NCBI RefSeq assembly: GCF_001641755.2
Contig: NZ_LRFG02000004.1
Location: forward strand, 1 to 64,000
Source: Microbulbifer flavimaris
GTDB lineage: Bacteria; Pseudomonadota; Gammaproteobacteria; Pseudomonadales; Cellvibrionaceae
Direction: 5' to 3'
DNA: 64,000 nucleotides
Both the position numbers and the translations under genes were made by a program. Numbering within the stretch: position 1 is the stretch's first letter; each line of letters begins with the position of its first letter. The notes beneath the pieces were generated by a model. It did not search any database. It worked only from the letters and a program-made list of their open reading frames with translations, and was not told the DNA's origin. Below are positions 45,435 through 55,161 of this stretch, in pieces.

Positions 45435-47693
45435 ATGCCCAACGTAAAGCGCAGCCTGGCTGCGGCCATCGCCCTTGCCTCACTTTCCAGCCCATTTGCC
45501 TCCGCCAATGAGCCCGCTTTTTCCCAGGTGATTGCCTTCGGTGACAGCCTCACCGATGTCGGCAATGCGGGGATCTTCACCAGTGGTGACGACAAGCAGG
45601 CGGCCATCAGCATCATGTCACAGCAGCTGGGCCTTGGCCCGGTCACTCCGTCCTGCGCCGGGCTGAGCCTGTGCCTGCCGGAGGTCAACCCGGCACTCAG
45701 CCCGGAAGAACTGCTGGCTTCGGCCCAAGCCCAGGTGCAGGCCGCACTGCCCAATGTTGGCGGTGGCTGGGCGGTGGGCGGCCACCGCGCCGCCGATGTA
45801 TTGCTGAATATTCTCGGCACCGAGGGTTACTTCAACTACCTGGCCCAAAACGGCATGACGCTGGACGTCAACGACCATAACTTCGTCAGTGCCCTGCTGC
45901 CGGACCCTACCCGGGAAACCAGCACCGGCCTCTACCCGGACCTCAACCTGCTCGGGGCTTTCCTGGCCGGTGACCCGAATGCTGCGGCTGCCATTGTGGC
46001 GGATTCCGGCATCACCGGTAATCCGCACCCGTTGGGCCTGGGTTACCTGGAAACCACAGCGGGCCGCGCCGACGGTAAGGCACTCTACTGGGTGAATGGT
46101 GGCGGTAACGATCTGCTGGGAGGCTTCCAGGCCGTGCTGGGAGGCAGTATCACCCAGGCACAATTTGGTGAAGATATCGGTACTGCCGCCAATATGCTGG
46201 CCGATGGTGCTAATGCCCTCTCTGCTGCCGGCGCCAACTACATTCTGGTCTCCAACGTTCCTGACATCAGCAGCACACCGGGAATGTTTGCTGCGGTGAG
46301 CCAGGCAGTGCTGGCGAGCCCTGAGGCGGCGCAGCTCGCCGACGCCGTTGCTGCCGGCCTGATCACGCAGGCAGAGGCGGACGCCCAGCTGGCCGCTGCC
46401 GTCAGCGATACGCTATCGATCGCAGGCGGCGCTGTGGATGCGTTCAACAGCACCCTGATGGCCGCTGCCGGCGATATCGACGGCGTCCTGCTGGTGGACC
46501 AGAACGGTGTACTGAAGGTCTCCCTCGCCAATGCCGGTACTCTTGGCTTTGCCTCCGGATTCCAGCAGACACAGTTCTGTTATGACGGCAGTGGCGGCTG
46601 TATCGAGCACCCGGTTTACGGCATCAACGGTACCAATCCGGATGACAGCCAGCTGATCTTCAACGACGCGGTGCACCCGACCCAGGCCGCACAGAACATG
46701 CTGGCCGACTACTACACCGGCATCGTCAATGCTGCACAGGTGGCCGGGCAACTGCCGGATATCGGCGTACAGGCGGCCCGCACCCACACCAACACCCTGG
46801 AAGAAAACCTGCTCGGCGCGCGCTACAGCGATGCGCAGACCGGTGTGTTTGTGGGTGGCGTGTTCGGCAATACGGATTACAGCAGTGGCTTTGCGCCCAA
46901 CCTGAGTGGTGATGGCAGCGGCGGCATTCTCGGTGCTACCTACGCCCTGCGCAGCAATACTGAGCTGGGCTTCGCCCTGAGCCGTTCCGATATCTCCCTC
47001 GACAATGCACAATCCGTCGTGGACTCCACCTCCACCAATTACAGTGTCTTCGGCCGCTTCCACTACGACGTACTGTTTGTGGATGCCAGCGTAACGATGA
47101 CGGATGTGGATTACGACAACGTCAGCCGCGCCTTCCGCCTCGGTAGCAGCTTCAACAGCAGCCTCGACGCCGATACTTCCGGTGAAAACCTCTCCCTGAG
47201 CATGACCGCGGGTGCCAACATTCTCACTGGCCCCACCCGCCTCGGGCCGTTTGCCAATGTCACCCGGGCAACGGTTGAGGTGGAAGGTTACACCGAGGAC
47301 GCCATTGATGGCTTTACCTACACCGACGCCAGCGGCACGGAGCAGGATCCCTTTGGCATGCACTTTGCCAGCCAGGAGCGCCGCTACACCACCATGCGCG
47401 TCGGCGGTTTTGCCAGCCATAGCTGGGACAGCATCAGTGCCTACGGACAACTCTGGTATGAGGACACTACCGGCACTGATGACGACTCCCTGGAGGTCGG
47501 CATCAAATCCATGGGCGGCAACATGAATGCGATGCCCAGCTATGCCAGTGAGGGGGTGGGCCTGTTCGAGGATGGAGCCGGTGCCATGGTCGGCCTGCGC
47601 TGGCAGGCGGCCAGCCGCCTTGCCGTCAGCGCCAATCTCACCGCGCGCCCCACTTCCGAGACCGGTTCCATCAGCGTGAATTACCTGTTCTGA
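45435..47693 (+). CDS. GDSL/SGNH esterase autotransporter
   Basis: 752 residues; AGGAGAG precedes the ATG. Signal peptide about 1-24. The passenger is a GDSL lipase/esterase: VIAFGDSLTDVGNAG (nucleophile Ser), YWVNGGGNDLLGG (block III Asn), and NDAVHPTQAAQ (catalytic Asp/His). The C-terminal 260 residues form an autotransporter beta-barrel ending in NYLF. This is the architecture of Pseudomonas EstA-type outer-membrane esterases. An Ala-rich stretch of about 60 residues (about 290-345) interrupts the passenger. Confidence 0.93.
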   Translation: MPNVKRSLAAAIALASLSSPFASANEPAFSQVIAFGDSLTDVGNAGIFTSGDDKQAAISIMSQQLGLGPVTPSCAGLSLCLPEVNPALSPEELLASAQAQVQAALPNVGGGWAVGGHRAADVLLNILGTEGYFNYLAQNGMTLDVNDHNFVSALLPDPTRETSTGLYPDLNLLGAFLAGDPNAAAAIVADSGITGNPHPLGLGYLETTAGRADGKALYWVNGGGNDLLGGFQAVLGGSITQAQFGEDIGTAANMLADGANALSAAGANYILVSNVPDISSTPGMFAAVSQAVLASPEAAQLADAVAAGLITQAEADAQLAAAVSDTLSIAGGAVDAFNSTLMAAAGDIDGVLLVDQNGVLKVSLANAGTLGFASGFQQTQFCYDGSGGCIEHPVYGINGTNPDDSQLIFNDAVHPTQAAQNMLADYYTGIVNAAQVAGQLPDIGVQAARTHTNTLEENLLGARYSDAQTGVFVGGVFGNTDYSSGFAPNLSGDGSGGILGATYALRSNTELGFALSRSDISLDNAQSVVDSTSTNYSVFGRFHYDVLFVDASVTMTDVDYDNVSRAFRLGSSFNSSLDADTSGENLSLSMTAGANILTGPTRLGPFANVTRATVEVEGYTEDAIDGFTYTDASGTEQDPFGMHFASQERRYTTMRVGGFASHSWDSISAYGQLWYEDTTGTDDDSLEVGIKSMGGNMNAMPSYASEGVGLFEDGAGAMVGLRWQAASRLAVSANLTARPTSETGSISVNYLF

Positions 47694-47710
47694 TTTGCCG
47701 GGCTAACCAC

Positions 47711-47732
47711 AGGCGCCCCATCCGGGGCGCCT
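47711..47732 (+). terminator. GC hairpin after the esterase gene, terminator-like
   Basis: GGCGCCCC-ATCC-GGGGCGCC, a perfect 8-bp stem 18 bp after the stop codon. Only a weak T-rich tail follows (TCACCGTTTCC). Confidence 0.6.
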
Positions 47733-47858
47733 CACCGTTTCCCCCCAGCCCGTACAATCTACTTCTTCACGGCCGACTCATTCATCCATTAGAGAGGATT
47801 ACCACTGCCTTCATCGGCTGCTAACATTGACGCCACCCCTTTTTCTCTTCCTGCTGAC

Positions 47859-48368
47859 ATGTTCAAACTCAAAACCACACGCCTGCTCCTCCGTGAAATG
47901 ACGGAAGAAGACGCTCCACTGATGCTTGCCGTCCTCAATGACCCCGACTTCCTGCGCAATGTCGGTGATCGGGGCGTGCATAACGAAGAAGATGCCCGCC
48001 GCTATATCGTCAACGGCCCCATTGCTGACTACAAGCGACAGAATTTCGGCATGTACAAAGTGGAGCTGAGAGACGGCACCCCCATCGGCCTGTGTGGGCT
48101 GGTCAAGCGTGATGGGCTGGACGATGTAGATATCGGTTTTGCCCTATTGCCCGACTATCGAGGCCAGGGTTATGCGCTGGAGGCGGCCACGGCGGTAATG
48201 GCTTTTGCCCGCGACAAAGTCGGCCTTGAACGGGTGGTCGCCATTGCCCAACCGGCCAACCTGCCGTCCGTACAATTGCTGGAAAAACTGGGAATGCAGC
48301 AGGAGCGCAAAATCCAGCTACCCAATGACGACGAGGAATTACTGCTGATGGCCTGGAGTGCGAACTAG
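47859..48368 (+). CDS. GNAT-family N-acetyltransferase (RimJ/RimL-like)
   Basis: 169 residues. Begins with TTRLLLREMTEEDAPLML, typical of the Acetyltransf_3 group, and contains the acetyl-CoA loop LPDYRGQGYALEAATAVMAFA followed by NLPSVQLLEKLGM. The acceptor (protein N-terminus or small molecule) is unknown. No obvious ribosome site precedes the ATG. Stands alone. Confidence 0.88.
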   Translation: MFKLKTTRLLLREMTEEDAPLMLAVLNDPDFLRNVGDRGVHNEEDARRYIVNGPIADYKRQNFGMYKVELRDGTPIGLCGLVKRDGLDDVDIGFALLPDYRGQGYALEAATAVMAFARDKVGLERVVAIAQPANLPSVQLLEKLGMQQERKIQLPNDDEELLLMAWSAN

Positions 48369-48484
48369 CGGATCCGGCTGAAAGGAGAGTGCAGGAGAAA
48401 AAAAAGCGGGTGTTCTATCAAGGAGCCGGAACAACCCGCAAGGATGGTACAGCACTTCAGTCAACGTCTGACTGAGAACAAGAA

Positions 48485-48507
48485 TGGCCCCGCGCGATGC
48501 GGGGCCG
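48485..48507 (-). terminator. terminator hairpin of the acetate-uptake operon
   Basis: GGCCCCGC-...-GCGGGGCC stem (8 bp) just after the symporter stop codon on the minus strand, followed by ATTCTTGTT. Confidence 0.65.
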
Positions 48508-48522
48508 GAGAGGTTGGAGTGA

Positions 48523-50229
48523 TTAGTGCGCGCTGGCCTCACCCGCCCCTTTCGGGAAGCGGATACTAGCCACCATTTCCTGCACATGCTTGGGCGCATC
48601 CTCGGTCATGCGTGCCACGGCAATGGCAACACCGAAGTTGAGCAGCATACCCAGTGTGCCGATACCCTCGGGGGAGATACCAAACCACCAGTTGTCCGGA
48701 GTGTTGGCGGCCGGATTGATGAACTTGAAGTAGATGATGTAGGCCGCGGTAAAGGTGATACCGGAGATCATGCCCGCAATCGCCCCTTCCTTGTTCATGC
48801 GCTTGCTGAAGATGCCCAGGATGATCGCCGGGAAGAACGACGAGGCTGCAAGCCCGAAGGCGAACGCCACCACCTGGGCCACGAAGCCCGGCGGATTGAT
48901 CCCCAGGTAACCGGCGATACAGATGGCCACCGCCGAGGCAATCCGCGCGTAGCGCAATTCCTGTTTATCACTGATGTTAGGCATCAGGTTACGCTTCAAC
49001 AGGTCGTGGGAAATCGACGTCGAGATCACCAGCAACAGGCCCGCTGAAGTGGATAGCGCTGCGGCAATGCCACCTGCTGCTACCAGCGCGATAACCCAGG
49101 CCGGCAGGTCGGCGATCTCCGGGTTGGCCAGCACCATGATATCGCGGTCGATATTCATCTCGTTGCGCTCATCACCGGAATAGAACATCTTGCCGTCGCC
49201 GTTCTTGTCTTCCCAGGAAATCAGGCCGGTGTTTTCCCAGTTAGAGATCCAGCTTGGAGCCTCCTCATAGGCAGTACCCTGCGCGTCCGGGCCGTTGATG
49301 GTGTCGATCATGTTCACCCGTGCGAAGGTGGCAATAGCCGGCGCAGTGGTGTAGAGCAGAGCGATAAACAGCAGCGCCCAGCCAGCGGACTTGCGCGCAT
49401 CGCGCACTTTGGGCACGGTAAAGAAACGCACAATCACGTGGGGCAGACCGGCAGTACCCACCATCAGTGCAGCGGTGATAAAGAACACATCGATGGTGCT
49501 CTTGGTCCCCGACGTGTACTCCGCAAAGCCCAGTTCCGTCGACAGGCCATCCAGTTTATCCAGCAGGAAAGTTCCGGAACCATCGGACAGCTCGCTGCCA
49601 AAGCCGATTTGCGGGATGACATGACCGGTCATCATGATGGAGATGAAAATCGCCGGTACCAGGTAAGCGCAGATCAGTACGCAGTACTGGGCCACCTGGG
49701 TATAGGTGATGCCCTTCATGCCGCCGAGCACCGCATAGAAGAACACGATGGCCATACCGATGATCACACCCGCGGTAATGTCCACCTCAAGGAAGCGGGA
49801 GAACACCACACCCACGCCACGCATCTGGCCCGCCACATAGGTGAAGCAGACAAACACGGCACAGATGACGGCAACCGTGCGCGCCGTATTCGAGTAATAG
49901 CGATCGCCGATAAAGGCCGGCACCGTGAATTTGCCGAACTTGCGCAGGTAAGGCGCCAGGCACAGAGCCAAAAGCACGTAGCCTCCGGTCCAGCCCATCA
50001 GGTAGACGGCACCGTCGTAGCCCATAAAGCTGATCAGGCCCGCCATGGAGATGAACGACGCTGCCGACATCCAGTCTGCCGCCGTGGCCATGCCATTGGC
50101 AACCGGGTTGACGCCGCCGCTGGCGACATAGAAGTCGTGGGTGGAACCGGCGCGGGACCAGATGGCAATACCGATATAGACCGCAAAGGTAATCCCCACG
50201 ATGATGAATGTGAGAGTTTGAATATCCAT
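48523..50229 (-). CDS. sodium:solute symporter (SSS), acetate/short-chain-acid type (VC_2705-like)
   Basis: 568 residues, about 13 membrane segments; AGGAG lies 7 nt before the ATG. The N-terminus ([38 protein letters not shown]) is close to acetate permease ActP. A hydrophilic loop of about 75 residues with Asp-rich [16 protein letters not shown] is typical of the VC_2705 subgroup. Partner of the DUF4212 subunit encoded 9 bp upstream. Context with acs, crbR and crbS points to acetate or other short-chain carboxylate import. Confidence 0.9.
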   Translation of the reverse strand: MDIQTLTFIIVGITFAVYIGIAIWSRAGSTHDFYVASGGVNPVANGMATAADWMSAASFISMAGLISFMGYDGAVYLMGWTGGYVLLALCLAPYLRKFGKFTVPAFIGDRYYSNTARTVAVICAVFVCFTYVAGQMRGVGVVFSRFLEVDITAGVIIGMAIVFFYAVLGGMKGITYTQVAQYCVLICAYLVPAIFISIMMTGHVIPQIGFGSELSDGSGTFLLDKLDGLSTELGFAEYTSGTKSTIDVFFITAALMVGTAGLPHVIVRFFTVPKVRDARKSAGWALLFIALLYTTAPAIATFARVNMIDTINGPDAQGTAYEEAPSWISNWENTGLISWEDKNGDGKMFYSGDERNEMNIDRDIMVLANPEIADLPAWVIALVAAGGIAAALSTSAGLLLVISTSISHDLLKRNLMPNISDKQELRYARIASAVAICIAGYLGINPPGFVAQVVAFAFGLAASSFFPAIILGIFSKRMNKEGAIAGMISGITFTAAYIIYFKFINPAANTPDNWWFGISPEGIGTLGMLLNFGVAIAVARMTEDAPKHVQEMVASIRFPKGAGEASAH

Positions 50230-50238
50230 GACCCGCTC

Positions 50239-50556
50239 CTAGTGTGTGAACTCTTCTTCGAGGGCTTCTTCGAATTCATCTGGTTCTTCGTGATCCTCAT
50301 GTACGTTGTACTTGCGGTCGAGCTTGTTCATCTTGACCACGTACACCACGATCAGAGCCAGGAATACATAGATAGAGCCCTGCTGGGCAAACCAGAAGCC
50401 GAGCTTGAAACCGCCCAGGCGGATCGCATTCAGCTCTTCCACAAACAGGATGCCCGCACCAAAAGACACCGCAAACCAGATACAGAGCAGGGTCAGCATC
50501 ATGCGGAGATTTTCTTTCCAGTAGTCATCCGCGTGTTTTTCACTTTCGAAACTCAT
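50239..50556 (-). CDS. DUF4212 small membrane subunit of the SSS symporter
   Basis: 105 residues with two membrane segments and the family N-terminal motif DDYWKENLRMMLTLLCIWF. It is almost always encoded directly before a VC_2705-type symporter, as here (9-bp gap), and is thought to be its small subunit. The C-terminus is acidic (EEPDEFEEALEEEF). Confidence 0.92.
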   Translation of the reverse strand: MSFESEKHADDYWKENLRMMLTLLCIWFAVSFGAGILFVEELNAIRLGGFKLGFWFAQQGSIYVFLALIVVYVVKMNKLDRKYNVHEDHEEPDEFEEALEEEFTH

Positions 50557-50594
50557 CGCTTATCTCCCATCGTTTCTCGATTATTGTTTTTTCC

Positions 50595-51941
50595 TCAGAA
50601 GGCATATTTGACGGAAAACTGCAGGCGCTGCAAGTCGCCCTCGTCATCCGCCAACAGTCCACTGACATTTTCCACCTGCTTACTGGCCAGAATGTACTCG
50701 CCACCGAGGGTGAGCTTTGGTACCGGTGAATAGAGCAGATTCAGGTGGGCGCTGCGGTACTCGGCCGCAGTGGTGTCAGAGACCGTATCCGGATTGTCGG
50801 CAGAGCTCATGGAGAGCACGACATTGGTCCGCCAGGCCTGACTCCAGGGGTGGCGCCAGGCAATGAAACCACCGGACTGGTCGATCAAGTCGATATCACC
50901 ATCCACATCGATAATGCCGGCGCGGTAGCCGTTAAGGCCCATATAGCGCCCCAACGCATTGCCGTAGTTGTACATAAAGCGGATATCGTCCGTCCCCAGC
51001 TGGAGCTTGCCGGACAGGCTGATGGCATAACCGCGCCGGGATTCGCGGAGATCCCCGGCTTCATAGGCCAGCTCGCGGCTCATGGAGGCGATGGAATAAC
51101 TGAGGCCGCCCGCACTGTTGTTGTAACGCACAATAAAGTCCGGGCTGCCGTTATCGTCGTAGGGGTTCTCAGTACCGTTGTAGAGCGTGGTGGCAGGGTT
51201 TTCTGCCGCGACTTGCAGGCTGCCGGAACCAACCTTCTGGGTGAAGCGCAGTTGCGGCTGGCGCTCGAAAATCGTTCCCACCGGCCCGACGAAATCCATC
51301 CCTTCCGGCAATGCGCCCACATTGAAGAAGGTGGACCAGCTCTGGCCTGCCAGCAGGCTGCGGCTTTCATCCATCTGCCAGTCCACATAGGCATGGCGCA
51401 AACGCTGTGCGTAGGAATTACTGATGCGCTCGTCCCCCTGGCCACTGGCCATGGCGTCGATTTCGAGATGGGTATTCACCTGACCCGAACCCGCAGCCGT
51501 GCTGGTTTTGATAAACAGGCGGGTGGATTTGGCATGGGCGTGATACTTGGCGTCACCGCTCTCACCACCGACAGGGATGGTTGAAGGCACGAGGAAATCC
51601 TCGCCGATGCCCGCTGTGGCCGAGGCGCCATCAGAGTAATCACTCAGGTTGCTGTCCAGTTTGACGTAGCCGCCGATCTGCAGCTTGGTGCCACTGGCCG
51701 GCGCCTGCTCCGGCTCCGGATCCGGCAGCGACGCCATACGCTGTTCGGCGCGCTCCGCCTGTTCGGCCAGTTTGCTGATCTGGGCCTGCAGTTCCTCGAT
51801 GCGCAGCTGCAGCTCCTCGGGGCTGGGCTCATCCGCGACGGACTTCTGCGCACTGGCGACACTGGCAAAGCCCAGACAGGCCGATGAAATGATCAGACCC
51901 GCCGAGAGGCGAGCCACGAATTTTCCGATTGGTTTGGTCAT
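50595..51941 (-). CDS. DcaP-like outer-membrane porin
   Basis: 448 residues from the ATG at 51941, chosen for GGGAG 7 nt upstream (an ATG at 51956 lacks one). A signal peptide (to about residue 32, SVASA-QK) and a short coiled coil (ELQLRIEELQAQISKLAEQ) precede a barrel beginning LQIGGYVKLDSNLSD and ending in LQRLQFSVKYAF with a terminal Phe. DcaP porins take up dicarboxylates and other small acids. First gene of the leftward porin-DUF4212-symporter unit, which starts at the promoter shared with acs. Confidence 0.85.
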   Translation of the reverse strand: MTKPIGKFVARLSAGLIISSACLGFASVASAQKSVADEPSPEELQLRIEELQAQISKLAEQAERAEQRMASLPDPEPEQAPASGTKLQIGGYVKLDSNLSDYSDGASATAGIGEDFLVPSTIPVGGESGDAKYHAHAKSTRLFIKTSTAAGSGQVNTHLEIDAMASGQGDERISNSYAQRLRHAYVDWQMDESRSLLAGQSWSTFFNVGALPEGMDFVGPVGTIFERQPQLRFTQKVGSGSLQVAAENPATTLYNGTENPYDDNGSPDFIVRYNNSAGGLSYSIASMSRELAYEAGDLRESRRGYAISLSGKLQLGTDDIRFMYNYGNALGRYMGLNGYRAGIIDVDGDIDLIDQSGGFIAWRHPWSQAWRTNVVLSMSSADNPDTVSDTTAAEYRSAHLNLLYSPVPKLTLGGEYILASKQVENVSGLLADDEGDLQRLQFSVKYAF

Positions 51942-52013
51942 ACCGTTCTCCCTCATCGCTGGCTAATTGATTGGTGCAGTAGCGATATAAGCGCGTTTGC
52001 GAAAATTCGGGTA

Positions 52014-52110
52014 TTAACCATTGGTCTAAATCCAGGGGCTATTTCGACCAATGTCTAAGTGTGGGAGGGAAATGCCGGTCAATCACAGCGGATTTCGACT
52101 TATGTCTAAT
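52014..52110. promoter_or_regulatory. three copies of a roughly 19-bp motif in the divergent porin/acs promoter
   Basis: Direct copies ATTTCGACCAATGTCTAAG (52041-52059) and ATTTCGACTTATGTCTAAT (52092-52110) are 51 bp apart. An inverted copy lies at 52014-52031 (on the minus strand ATTTAGACCAATGGTTAA). They sit in the 260-bp gap between the porin and acs genes, beside a LuxR-type regulator and its kinase, and are candidate CrbR operators. Confidence 0.55.
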
Positions 52111-52201
52111 ACGCGCTTTTGCGGGCGCGGGGCATGATGTTCATAAACACAAAACCCGATGCCGGGCAGCCGGCTTTGAATAATCAGCGAGGTCCGCCAA
52201 C

Positions 52202-54160
52202 GTGAAAGAAGCAACTGTCTACCCCGTGCCCGCGCACTACGCCGAACAATCCCTGTTGAATGAGCAGCAGTACCTGGAGCTGTACCGGCGCTCCATAGAG
52301 GACAATGAGGGCTTCTGGCGCGAGCAGGGGCAGCGGCTCGACTGGATCAAGCCATTCACGCAGGTAAAGAACACATCTTTCGACAAGGATGACCTGCATA
52401 TCCGCTGGTACGAGGACGGTACGCTCAATGTCGCCGCCAACTGCCTGGACCGGCACCTGGCGGAACATGCCGACAGCAACGCTATCCTGTGGGTGGGCGA
52501 CGAACCCGGCCAGAGTCGCGAGATCAGCTACCGCGAGCTGCATCGGGAAGTGTGCCAGTTCGCCAACGGCCTGAAATCCCTCGGGGTGAAAAAGGGGGAT
52601 GTGGTGACCATCTATCTGCCAATGATTCCCCAGGCGGCCGCTGCCATGCTCGCCTGTGCCCGTATCGGTGCGATGCACTCGGTGGTGTTTGCCGGCTTCT
52701 CTCCGGAGGCTCTCGCCGGGCGCATGGATGATGGGCACTCCCGTATCGTCATCACCGCCAATGCCGGCAAACGCGGCGGCCGCTCGGTGGTGCTGAAAGA
52801 AAACGTGGACCGGGCGATCGAACTCTGTAAGGAAACCACCGTCGAGAAAGCGGTAGTCGTGGACTACACCGATGATCAGGTCAACATGGTGCCGGGTCGC
52901 GATGTGGACTATGCGACGCTACTGGCGGAGCAGAGCGACGATTGCCCGGCAGAAGAAATGAGCGCAGAGGATCCACTGTTCATCCTCTACACCTCCGGCT
53001 CCACCGGCAAGCCCAAGGGGGTGCTGCACACCAGCGGCGGCTACCTGACCTACGCCAGTCTCACCCATGAATATGTGTTCGACTATCGCCGCGGTGAGCG
53101 TTTCTGGTGTGCCGCCGACATCGGCTGGGTCACCGGCCACAGCTACATCATCTACGGACCGCTGGCCAACGGCGCAACCACGGTGATGTACGAAGGTGTG
53201 CCCAACTATCCCGATGTAAGCCGTGTGGCCAGCATTATCGACGAGCACCAGATCGATGTGCTCTACATTGCTCCCACCGCGATTCGTGCATTGATGGCCG
53301 AGGGCGACAAACCCACCGCAGGTGCTGACCTCTCCTCCCTGCGCCTGCTGGGGACCGTGGGCGAACCGATCAATCCGGAGGCCTGGCGCTGGTACCACGA
53401 TCACTTCGGCCGCGGCCGGTGCCCGATTGTGGATACCTGGTGGCAGACTGAGACCGGTGCGGCCCTGTTGACGCCCCTGCCCGGAGCCACCGCCCTGAAG
53501 CCCGGTTCCGCTACCCGCCCCTTCTTCGGCATCCGCCCGGCACTGGTGGACAACGAGGGGAATGTCCTGGAGGGCGCCGCCGAGGGCAACCTGGTCCTGC
53601 TGGATAGCTGGCCGGGGCAGATGCGCACCGTGTTCGGGGATCACCAGCGCTTTATCGATACCTACTTCAGCACCTTCAACGGCATGTACTTCACCGGCGA
53701 CGGCGCCCGTCGGGACGAGGATGGCTACTATTGGATCACCGGACGCGTGGACGATGTTTTGAACGTATCCGGTCACCGCATGGGCACTGCCGAGCTGGAG
53801 AGCGCACTGGTGGCGCATCCCGCTGTGGCCGAAGCCGCCGTGGTGGGCTTCCCCCACGACATCAAAGGTCAGGGAATCTATATCTACGTGACCCTGAACA
53901 GCGACCGGCAACCCAGCGAGGAAATGCACCGCACCCTGCGCGACTGGCTGCGCAGTGAGATCGGTCCCATTGCCACACCCGATGTGATTCAGTGGGCTCC
54001 CGGGCTGCCCAAGACCCGCTCCGGCAAGATCATGCGCCGCATCCTGCGCAAGATTGCTGCCGATGAAGTGGATCAGCTGGGGGACATCTCTACACTGGCA
54101 GACCCGTCGGTGGTGGCTGAACTGATTGCCCGCCACGAGGCCCTGGCGGAGAGCGCCTGA
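52202..54160 (+). CDS. acs: acetyl-CoA synthetase
   Basis: 652 residues, GTG start with GAGG 9 nt upstream. Activates acetate to acetyl-CoA with ATP through acetyl-AMP. The AMP-binding motif [19 protein letters not shown], the WWQTETGA core, [19 protein letters not shown] and the C-terminal RSGKIMRR are intact; the Lys of the last motif is the site acetylated by Pat-type enzymes in other bacteria. Full normal length. Diverges from the porin/symporter operon and is followed by the response regulator. Confidence 0.97.
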   Translation: MKEATVYPVPAHYAEQSLLNEQQYLELYRRSIEDNEGFWREQGQRLDWIKPFTQVKNTSFDKDDLHIRWYEDGTLNVAANCLDRHLAEHADSNAILWVGDEPGQSREISYRELHREVCQFANGLKSLGVKKGDVVTIYLPMIPQAAAAMLACARIGAMHSVVFAGFSPEALAGRMDDGHSRIVITANAGKRGGRSVVLKENVDRAIELCKETTVEKAVVVDYTDDQVNMVPGRDVDYATLLAEQSDDCPAEEMSAEDPLFILYTSGSTGKPKGVLHTSGGYLTYASLTHEYVFDYRRGERFWCAADIGWVTGHSYIIYGPLANGATTVMYEGVPNYPDVSRVASIIDEHQIDVLYIAPTAIRALMAEGDKPTAGADLSSLRLLGTVGEPINPEAWRWYHDHFGRGRCPIVDTWWQTETGAALLTPLPGATALKPGSATRPFFGIRPALVDNEGNVLEGAAEGNLVLLDSWPGQMRTVFGDHQRFIDTYFSTFNGMYFTGDGARRDEDGYYWITGRVDDVLNVSGHRMGTAELESALVAHPAVAEAAVVGFPHDIKGQGIYIYVTLNSDRQPSEEMHRTLRDWLRSEIGPIATPDVIQWAPGLPKTRSGKIMRRILRKIAADEVDQLGDISTLADPSVVAELIARHEALAESA

Positions 54161-54194
54161 TTCGACGACTGACTCCACCGAGTCGATCCTTGCA

Positions 54195-54227
54195 CCGGCC
54201 CCGCCTCAGGCGGCGGCCGGTTTTTTC
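54195..54227 (+). terminator. rho-independent terminator after acs
   Basis: CCGGCC-type stem with CCGCCTCAGGCGG inside, followed by TTTTTT. It separates acs from the response-regulator gene. Confidence 0.85.
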
Positions 54228-54311
54228 CCATCGGCAGCGGATGGGCGTAAACTGGATCTGTCCAGACTAAGAATAAAAAGCCCTGCAGGGCCTCAAAATG
54301 ATGAGGGAGCC

Positions 54312-55022
54312 ATGACCAACCCAAACGGTCCCGGCGCCGGCCGCCGCAAATTTATTGTGGCCGACGACCATCCGCTGTTTCGCGGAGCCCTTTGCCAGTC
54401 CATCCGCACCACCTTTGCTGACGCCGAGATCGTCGAGGCAATGGACATGGAGAGTTTGCAACGCTGCGCTGCGGAGCACAGTGACGCAGACCTGCTGCTA
54501 CTCGATTTGCATATGCCGGGCGCCCATGGCTTCAGCGGCCTCATCTTCCTGAGCGGCCAGCACCCGCAGCTACCGGTGATGGTGGTCTCTGCCAACGAGA
54601 AACCGGAAGTCATGTGTCGGTCGGTGGATTACGGGGCCTGCGGCTTCCTGCCGAAATCCGCGCCGGTGGAAACCATTGGTGAAGCTCTGCAAGCCGCCCT
54701 GGCGGGGGATATCTGGCTGCCAGCGGATGTGGCCCGGCAGCGCACGACCGGGGGTGCTGAGCATGACGACGTCGCCGATGTGGTGGCATCACTGACTCCG
54801 CAGCAATTCCGCGTGGCCACCATGCTGGCCGAAGGCCTGCTGAACAAGCAGATTGCCTACGAGATGAATGTCACCGAGGCGACCGTGAAGGCCCACCTCA
54901 CCGCCCTGTTCCGCAAGCTGGGTGTGAATTCACGTACCCAGGCGGTACTGGCCATCAGCAGTCTGGATGTGGAGGCGCCGGGGCAGTTCACGCCTCCGCC
55001 GAAGCAGCCCGCCCCCGCCTGA
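54312..55022 (+). CDS. crbR: LuxR-type response regulator CrbR/ErdR-like
   Basis: 236 residues from the ATG at 54312 (GAGGGAG 5 nt upstream; the frame is open further but would run through the acs terminator). The receiver domain has the acidic pair in VADDHPLFRG, the phosphoacceptor Asp in LLLLDLHMPGAHG and Lys in GFLPKSAPVE. The LuxR HTH is LTPQQFRVATMLAEGLLNKQIAYEMN...VKAHLTALFRKLGV. Regulators of this type, with the SSS-domain kinase CrbS/MxtR, activate acs in Vibrio and Pseudomonas; both partners are here beside acs. Confidence 0.88.
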   Translation: MTNPNGPGAGRRKFIVADDHPLFRGALCQSIRTTFADAEIVEAMDMESLQRCAAEHSDADLLLLDLHMPGAHGFSGLIFLSGQHPQLPVMVVSANEKPEVMCRSVDYGACGFLPKSAPVETIGEALQAALAGDIWLPADVARQRTTGGAEHDDVADVVASLTPQQFRVATMLAEGLLNKQIAYEMNVTEATVKAHLTALFRKLGVNSRTQAVLAISSLDVEAPGQFTPPPKQPAPA

Positions 55023-55161
55023 TAGCCCATGCGTAAAGTCGTGTAACAGCTCGCTTCGCCAACCCCTCCAGCTTTGTGTGGGAAAGCTGGAAACAGAACC
55101 ACTGTTCCTGCGCTTCCTCGCTCATCTGCCCGCGCTGGCCGAGCCCCATTGTCAGCGAACT

